DNA from: MGIIa-L3 sp038150305
GTDB lineage: Archaea; Thermoplasmatota; Poseidoniia; Poseidoniales; Poseidoniaceae
Direction: 5' to 3'
DNA length: 64,000 nt
NCBI GenBank assembly: GCA_038150305.1
Contig: JAYOTG010000005.1
Location: forward strand, 1 to 64,000
Shown here: positions 59,659 to 64,000 of the stretch, piece by piece
Position numbering within the stretch: the first letter of the stretch is position 1
Layout of the letters: each line of letters starts with the position of its first letter
Notes under the pieces: generated by a model
The model's input: only the letters and a program-made list of their open reading frames with translations
What the model was told of the DNA's origin: nothing
Database searches by the model: none
Translations under genes and position numbers: made by a program

Positions 59659-62600
59659 TCACTCCTCATCGGGGGCCTCGACCAGCACCGTCTCGTCCTG
59701 CTCGGTTTCAGCAGATGCTGAATCCTCCGCTTCGCGGACCGCCTCCAGGTGTTCGCGGGTTTCTGCTTCCTCCTCAGCCACCTCGTCAGCACGGGCCATC
59801 AGCCCTTCGAGGCTCTTCGGCGTGCCGAGGGATTCGGGCACCTCCGGCATGGCGTTCTGGAACGCCACGGCCTCTCCCGCCCGGTCGGCGTTTTTCGCCG
59901 CGTCCGCTGCCGCTGCTTCCTCTGCAGCCTCGCCGAGCTCCAACGCCCGTTGCCGGTTGAAGTCCATGATGCGACGGCTGCAACCGTCGCCACCGTGCGT
60001 CACACCGATGTGATGGTCCGCCAAGCTGAGGCTGACCTTGCGCAAGGTGACCATGATGAATTGCGCGCGCTCGGAGCGCGCCCTGCACATCTCGGCGATG
60101 AGGCGGGCGTTGTCCGAGTCGAGGTTTTGATCGACTTCGTCGAAGTAGTAGAAGGGGCTTGGATCGTAATCCTGAATGGCGAAGATCAGCGCCAGCGCCG
60201 CCATGGATTGTTCGCCTCCAGAAAGGCCTTGCAAGCGACAGCGGCTGGACTTCCCTCGGGGCCGAGCCCACATGTCCAGGCCTCCAGAAAACGGTTGCTC
60301 GGGGTTCTCGAGGAAGAGTTCACCCTCGCCGCCTTTGGAGAGGGTCTTGTAGACCCGCTTGAAGTTCTCGTTGACCTTCGAAAGCACCTGCGTCAGGCGA
60401 ACAGTGCGCTGTTGATCCAATTGTTCTGCCAAATCCAGCAGGTCCTGACGCCGGCCTTTCAGCACGCCGTGGTCGGCGCTCAGGGACGCAAGGCGCTCCT
60501 CGCACGCGGCGTGCTGTTCGATGGCGCGCCAATTGACCGAACCGATGTCCTCAATCCTGCGTTCAAGACGACGAACGGTGCGCTCGCCATCGGCCACGGT
60601 CGGCAAGGGCGCCTCGTCCTCGACGGTCTCAGGCACGCCTTCTTCGACCATGGAAGCGCGGATTTCCACAAGGTGGGTTTCGCTGGTGGCCAGCAGGCGG
60701 CGCAATTCCTCCGCATGCTGACGACGGGAGCGGGCGTCGGACGCCTTTTGCTCCGAAGCAGCGCGGAGCGCGCTGCGCTCGTCGACGAGACGAATGCGTT
60801 CGTCTTCCAAGCCTTGGTGTTCTTCGAGATGGGAGCGGCGCTCCTCTTCCTTGGCGGTCAGCACCTCGCGGTTCTCTGCCATCGCGCGTTCGAGGGTCGC
60901 CCGCTCAGTCGCTCGGGTCGCCGCGTCAGAAGCCAACGCGTCCAGGCGTCCGGTCAAGTCTTCCACGTTCCCAAAGAGCAGCGCATGGCGCTCCTTCCCT
61001 GAACGAATGGTGGCTTCGTTGCTCTGCAGGTCGGCTTCTGCGGTGGTCTTGGCCAATTCCGCAGCATGGAGCCGTTCCTTGAGGTGGGTCGGACTGGCGT
61101 CCTGCAAATGCTGGCTTGCCTCATCCTTCGCTTCAACCGCCTCGGTGAGGCGTTGTTGTGCTTGAGCACGAAGCGCGAGGTGTCGACGCCCTTCCTGCTC
61201 GAAGGCATCGAGGCGCTTGACCAAGCCCGCCAAGTTGCCTTCTTCCTTCGCAAGGGCAGACTTTGCGGCCGCATGCGCGCTTCGCCACGAAGCCAGCTTT
61301 GCGGCAGCGTCGTTGTTGGCGAGGTCGCCCAAACGACGACGGACTTCAGCCTGAGCCTCGCGGGCTTCGCGGACCTTGGCCGACACGCCTTCGGACATCA
61401 TGCGAAGGCGCTCAACCTCTTTCGACAGGCGCTCAACCTCGCTCGCACCCTGGATCTTGCCGCCGAAGGAAATCCGCGAACGTCGGGGGGAGCCTCCAGT
61501 CATCGCGCCACCGGCTTCGGCCACGCTGCCGTCGAGGGTGATCAACCGAACGCCACCCATGTTGGCACGGGCGGTGGCCATGGTGTCGACGACAAGGGTG
61601 TTGCGAAGCACGAAGCGGACGGCGGCATCGATGCGAGGATCGTGTTCCAACAGATCGTGAGCGAACCCAATGACACCAGGCTGCCGTGCAACCATGACGG
61701 CGCGCCCAGCGGGCCGCCCAGCGTTGATTTTGTTCAAGGGAAGGAAGGTCGCTCGTCCGGCGTTGTTGTTCTTGAGCCAGCGGATGGCCTTGGCTGCGAC
61801 CTCATCGGTTTCAACGACCACAGACATCATGCCACCGCCGATGGCGGTGGACAAGGCCGTCGAGTGGGCTTCATCCTTCGGCGCACACAATTCGGCGATG
61901 GTCCCGAAAATGCCCTCCAGTTCACCAGAATCACGGGCTCCAAGAACGGCTGCAGCGCCTCCGGTCAAGCCCGAAGAGCCAGAATTCGACTCCATGGCCG
62001 CACGGGCGCGCGCCAATTGGCGCTCCACGTCCCTCAAGCGCGTTTCAACCGCGTTGGCTTCCTCCACCAGCGTGGATTCCTTTCGCTGAGCAGCGGTCAG
62101 GTCACGAGCGAGGCTTTCCCGGTCGGATCCTTCGGCCATGGCTTTGATTTCCTGACCCTGAAGTTCGCTTTCTGCGACCTGCATCTTGGCGCCTGCCAAG
62201 GCTTCCTCTGCTTTCTGGCGCTCCTCCAAAAGCAACTCACCCGCAGTGGCTGAACGGTCAACATCGGATTGTGCGTTGGCCAAGGCCGCTCGTGCGTGCT
62301 CGATCTCCTCCTCGCACGCCTGCACGGTTCGGGCGAGTTCGGCCACGTCGCTGGTCGAACCCTCGAGGGCCTCGCGGACGGTTGCTTCTTCCTTCGCCGC
62401 CGCAGCAAGGGCGTCTTTGGCCGCCGTGAGGGCTTCCTCAGCCTGCTTGATGTCTGCAGCCGCGTGGTCTGAAGCAGCAGATGCTTCGTCCAAATCCGAC
62501 TCCAGGCGCGTGCGGGTCTCGCCATCGGTCTGATCACGCGAGGCCATGTCCGAAAGACGATCTGCAGCGGTCTCGATGGCCACGTTGAGCCTCTGAATTT

Positions 62601-63516
62601 CTTGCTGGAGGGCTTCGCCACCTCCGCCGAGTTTGTCCTGAATCTGCTTGACGAGCTCGGCGATGGCATCGTCAAGCTGGATCAGGTGCTTCGCGGCTTC
62701 AGCGACGTCCGCTTCGAGCGCACTGGCTTCCTCGATGTTCCGCCCAATTTCGCGTCGCTGATGCTCGATGGTGCCCTGCTGGCCGGCGAGGCGAGCGCGC
62801 CAGAGACGAGCGCGCGCGTTGAGCAAATCTTCGCGGATTTTGAGCGCCTTTTCGGCGTCTTTCTTTTCTTCGACAAGCTCAGCCAGATGGCGTTGTTGCT
62901 CTTGCTCGATCATTGCGATGCGCTCGAGGTACTCCTCGACCTGCTTGCGTTGACGGTCCGCTTTGCGGATTTCCTCGTCGTAAGAGGTGACACCAGCCAC
63001 GTCGTCGAGGACCTTGCGTCGCTCGCCTGAACTCATCTTTGAGAGGCTGGTGACGTCACCTTGCAGCACGATGTTGTACCCGTCAGGACGGGCGTTGGCC
63101 GCCCCAAGAAGGCGGTGGAAGGCCTTGAGCGATGATTCCTCGCCGTTCAGTTGGTATTCCGTCACGACGTTCCCGGCCGGCGTCAGGCGGACACGCTTGG
63201 CCATGGTGATTTCATCCATGTCGAGCGGCAAGCGACGAAGGCCCCCCTCCATGGCAGGATTTGCGAACACGAGGGTCACGGCGCACCCTTTGGCAGGCCG
63301 GCTGTTTTTCCCTCCGTTGAAGATCAAATCTTTGGAATTCTGAGCGCGCAAGGTTTTGGCTGATTTGGGGCCAAGCACGAACTGAATCGCGTCACCGCTG
63401 TTGGATTTCCCGGAACCGTTCGGCCCTGTGATGGCCGTGAAGCCTCGCCCGAAGGGGATGCGAACTTCACCCTTGAACGACTTGAAATCGACCATCACGA
63501 GTTCCTTGAGGTACAT
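59659..63516 (-). CDS. smc: chromosome segregation ATPase SMC
   Basis: A 1285-residue SMC protein. Walker A TGPNGSGKSN is at residues 30-39 and the first coiled coil runs to about 520. The hinge at about 530-650 includes GELEGIFGTIAELC, NAGRATFLPL and the late GGSPRRSR. The returning coiled coil, the ABC signature LSGGEQSMAALAL (about 1100) and Walker B YYFDEVDQNLD follow. The C terminus has an acidic low-complexity tail of about 100 residues, unusual for SMC. The start is ATG 63516 with GGAGGGATGGG; a TATA-like GTTTAAG near 63570-63576 gives a leader of about 28 bases. First of smc-scpA-scpB. Confidence 0.95.
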   Translation of the reverse strand: MYLKELVMVDFKSFKGEVRIPFGRGFTAITGPNGSGKSNSGDAIQFVLGPKSAKTLRAQNSKDLIFNGGKNSRPAKGCAVTLVFANPAMEGGLRRLPLDMDEITMAKRVRLTPAGNVVTEYQLNGEESSLKAFHRLLGAANARPDGYNIVLQGDVTSLSKMSSGERRKVLDDVAGVTSYDEEIRKADRQRKQVEEYLERIAMIEQEQQRHLAELVEEKKDAEKALKIREDLLNARARLWRARLAGQQGTIEHQRREIGRNIEEASALEADVAEAAKHLIQLDDAIAELVKQIQDKLGGGGEALQQEIQRLNVAIETAADRLSDMASRDQTDGETRTRLESDLDEASAASDHAAADIKQAEEALTAAKDALAAAAKEEATVREALEGSTSDVAELARTVQACEEEIEHARAALANAQSDVDRSATAGELLLEERQKAEEALAGAKMQVAESELQGQEIKAMAEGSDRESLARDLTAAQRKESTLVEEANAVETRLRDVERQLARARAAMESNSGSSGLTGGAAAVLGARDSGELEGIFGTIAELCAPKDEAHSTALSTAIGGGMMSVVVETDEVAAKAIRWLKNNNAGRATFLPLNKINAGRPAGRAVMVARQPGVIGFAHDLLEHDPRIDAAVRFVLRNTLVVDTMATARANMGGVRLITLDGSVAEAGGAMTGGSPRRSRISFGGKIQGASEVERLSKEVERLRMMSEGVSAKVREAREAQAEVRRRLGDLANNDAAAKLASWRSAHAAAKSALAKEEGNLAGLVKRLDAFEQEGRRHLALRAQAQQRLTEAVEAKDEASQHLQDASPTHLKERLHAAELAKTTAEADLQSNEATIRSGKERHALLFGNVEDLTGRLDALASDAATRATERATLERAMAENREVLTAKEEERRSHLEEHQGLEDERIRLVDERSALRAASEQKASDARSRRQHAEELRRLLATSETHLVEIRASMVEEGVPETVEDEAPLPTVADGERTVRRLERRIEDIGSVNWRAIEQHAACEERLASLSADHGVLKGRRQDLLDLAEQLDQQRTVRLTQVLSKVNENFKRVYKTLSKGGEGELFLENPEQPFSGGLDMWARPRGKSSRCRLQGLSGGEQSMAALALIFAIQDYDPSPFYYFDEVDQNLDSDNARLIAEMCRARSERAQFIMVTLRKVSLSLADHHIGVTHGGDGCSRRIMDFNRQRALELGEAAEEAAAADAAKNADRAGEAVAFQNAMPEVPESLGTPKSLEGLMARADEVAEEEAETREHLEAVREAEDSASAETEQDETVLVEAPDEE

Positions 63517-63569
63517 CCCATCCCTCCGGTCCAGTTTGGACCTCAGGCGCGTCATCGCGAACGAGGGAA

Positions 63570-63576
63570 CTTAAAC
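63570..63576 (-). promoter_or_regulatory. TATA-like box of the smc operon
   Basis: Minus-strand GTTTAAG lies about 54 bases upstream of ATG 63516. Transcription would start about 28 bases before the gene, leaving room for its GGAGGG ribosome binding site. Confidence 0.5.
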
Positions 63577-63632
63577 ACTCCTCGAATGATGTACGTCGAG
63601 GCCATCGTTCAGGAATGGCGTGCGTTTCGCCG

Positions 63633-63989
63633 TCACAAGGTCCCGAGCGCATCGCAACGTTCGCATCCTGAGCCCTTGCAGTACGGGCAGGTCGCCCGAA
63701 CCAAGGGGCTCGAACGGGTCCGCATGGGCCGCGTTGGACCTCGAGCGAGGCGAGAATGCCCGGCGTTGGAACCGCTCCTGTGTGCGTGAATGAACGCATT
63801 CCGGTTTTCGTCAACCTTGGCCCGCCGGGATTGCTGCACTTCAGCGAACTCTGATTCTCTATATTTCGGACCACGCATCAACATCATGCCGATGAACGCG
63901 ACCAAAATTTGCAGGAACCACGCCTGGTTGATGAAGGGCACCACCTCGACCAAACCTTCCGAAGAGGCCGCGCCGGGAAGGAGCGCCAA
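63633..63989 (-). CDS. small membrane protein with C-terminal zinc-ribbon motif (may extend past the window edge)
   Basis: About 118 residues are visible from a TTG near the right edge; the frame stays open to the end of the window, so the true start may lie outside. It has one hydrophobic helix (INQAWFLQILVAFIGMMLM), then a charged linker, and ends with CPYCKGSGCERCDALG. That is a CxxCxGxG..CxxC motif like the DnaJ zinc repeat. No family was recognised. It lies upstream of smc on the same strand, 116 bases away, but smc has its own promoter-like element. Confidence 0.6.
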   Translation of the reverse strand: MALLPGAASSEGLVEVVPFINQAWFLQILVAFIGMMLMRGPKYRESEFAEVQQSRRAKVDENRNAFIHAHRSGSNAGHSRLARGPTRPMRTRSSPLVRATCPYCKGSGCERCDALGTL

Positions 63990-64000
63990 GCGGTCGAGCA

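Noticed and set aside
63586..63789. 67-residue plus-strand frame following the ACTTAAAC element
   Set aside because: Overlaps the 3' half of the opposite zinc-ribbon protein gene, has no motif, and the AT-rich element is better explained as the smc promoter.

Overview
The window reads as a single chromosomal stretch of a GC-rich (roughly 60%) euryarchaeon. The gene set best fits the marine Thermoplasmatota (Marine Group II/III, Poseidoniales-like). Archaeal markers are ribosomal protein S6e, aIF2-gamma, Orc1/Cdc6, an RPA with its associated subunit, Hel308, KEOPS Cgi121, Dph2, a geranylgeranyl reductase and an ArlI-type motor. They sit beside bacterial-type gyrase A/B, class II HMG-CoA reductase, a class II CCA-adding-type enzyme and SMC-ScpA-ScpB, a mixture known from that lineage. 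The lineage call is inference from gene content; no rRNA or tRNA gene was found.

Layout. 0-6.3 kb: aroA, moaA, a type IV pilin, ether-lipid genes (geranylgeranyl reductase and prenyl diphosphate synthase) and a divergent HemC-like protein. 6.4-13.8 kb: a SAP-repeat protein facing a minus-strand operon running rpa, RPA-associated protein, a small beta-rich protein, two half-size ArlJ/TadC proteins and arlI. 13.9-24.9 kb: tldE, tldD, cgi121, hel308, membrane proteins, a SprT-like protein, a thioesterase and an AstE-like deacylase. 24.8-30.8 kb: an isopropylmalate-synthase-family gene broken by a 10-N assembly gap, then gyrA and gyrB. 31-44 kb: aroD, several exported or membrane proteins, including a 1394-residue PKD metalloprotease, an M28 and an M61 peptidase, and a thymidylate kinase fusion. 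44-53 kb: a CCA-type enzyme, an EF-hand protein, an acyl-CoA dehydrogenase, a GcvH-like protein, hpt, dph2, cdc6, rps6e, aIF2-gamma and a PIN protein. 53-64 kb: DUF357, a propeller-like protein, an AAA protein with winged helix, HMG-CoA reductase, scpB, scpA, smc and an edge gene.

Gene organisation is extremely compact; no stretch over 300 bases lacks a gene. All ten convergent gene pairs have zero or negative spacing, and six of them abut exactly as TGATCA, so the two TGA stops form one palindrome. First genes of transcription units usually have a TATA-like box about 21-30 bases before the ATG (leaderless mRNA). Downstream operon genes instead use strong GGAGGTGA-type ribosome binding sites, often with ATGA or TGATG stop-start overlaps.

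The points most worth a second look are the rpa-arlJ-arlI operon facing a SAP-repeat protein (a DNA-linked filament motor?), a catalytically degenerate HemC-like protein, a GcvH-like protein without its lipoyl lysine divergent from an acyl-CoA dehydrogenase across a palindromic operator-like site, and a helically phased TAACG motif array between an AAA protein and HMG-CoA reductase. I found no CRISPR array, insertion sequence, prophage or defence island.
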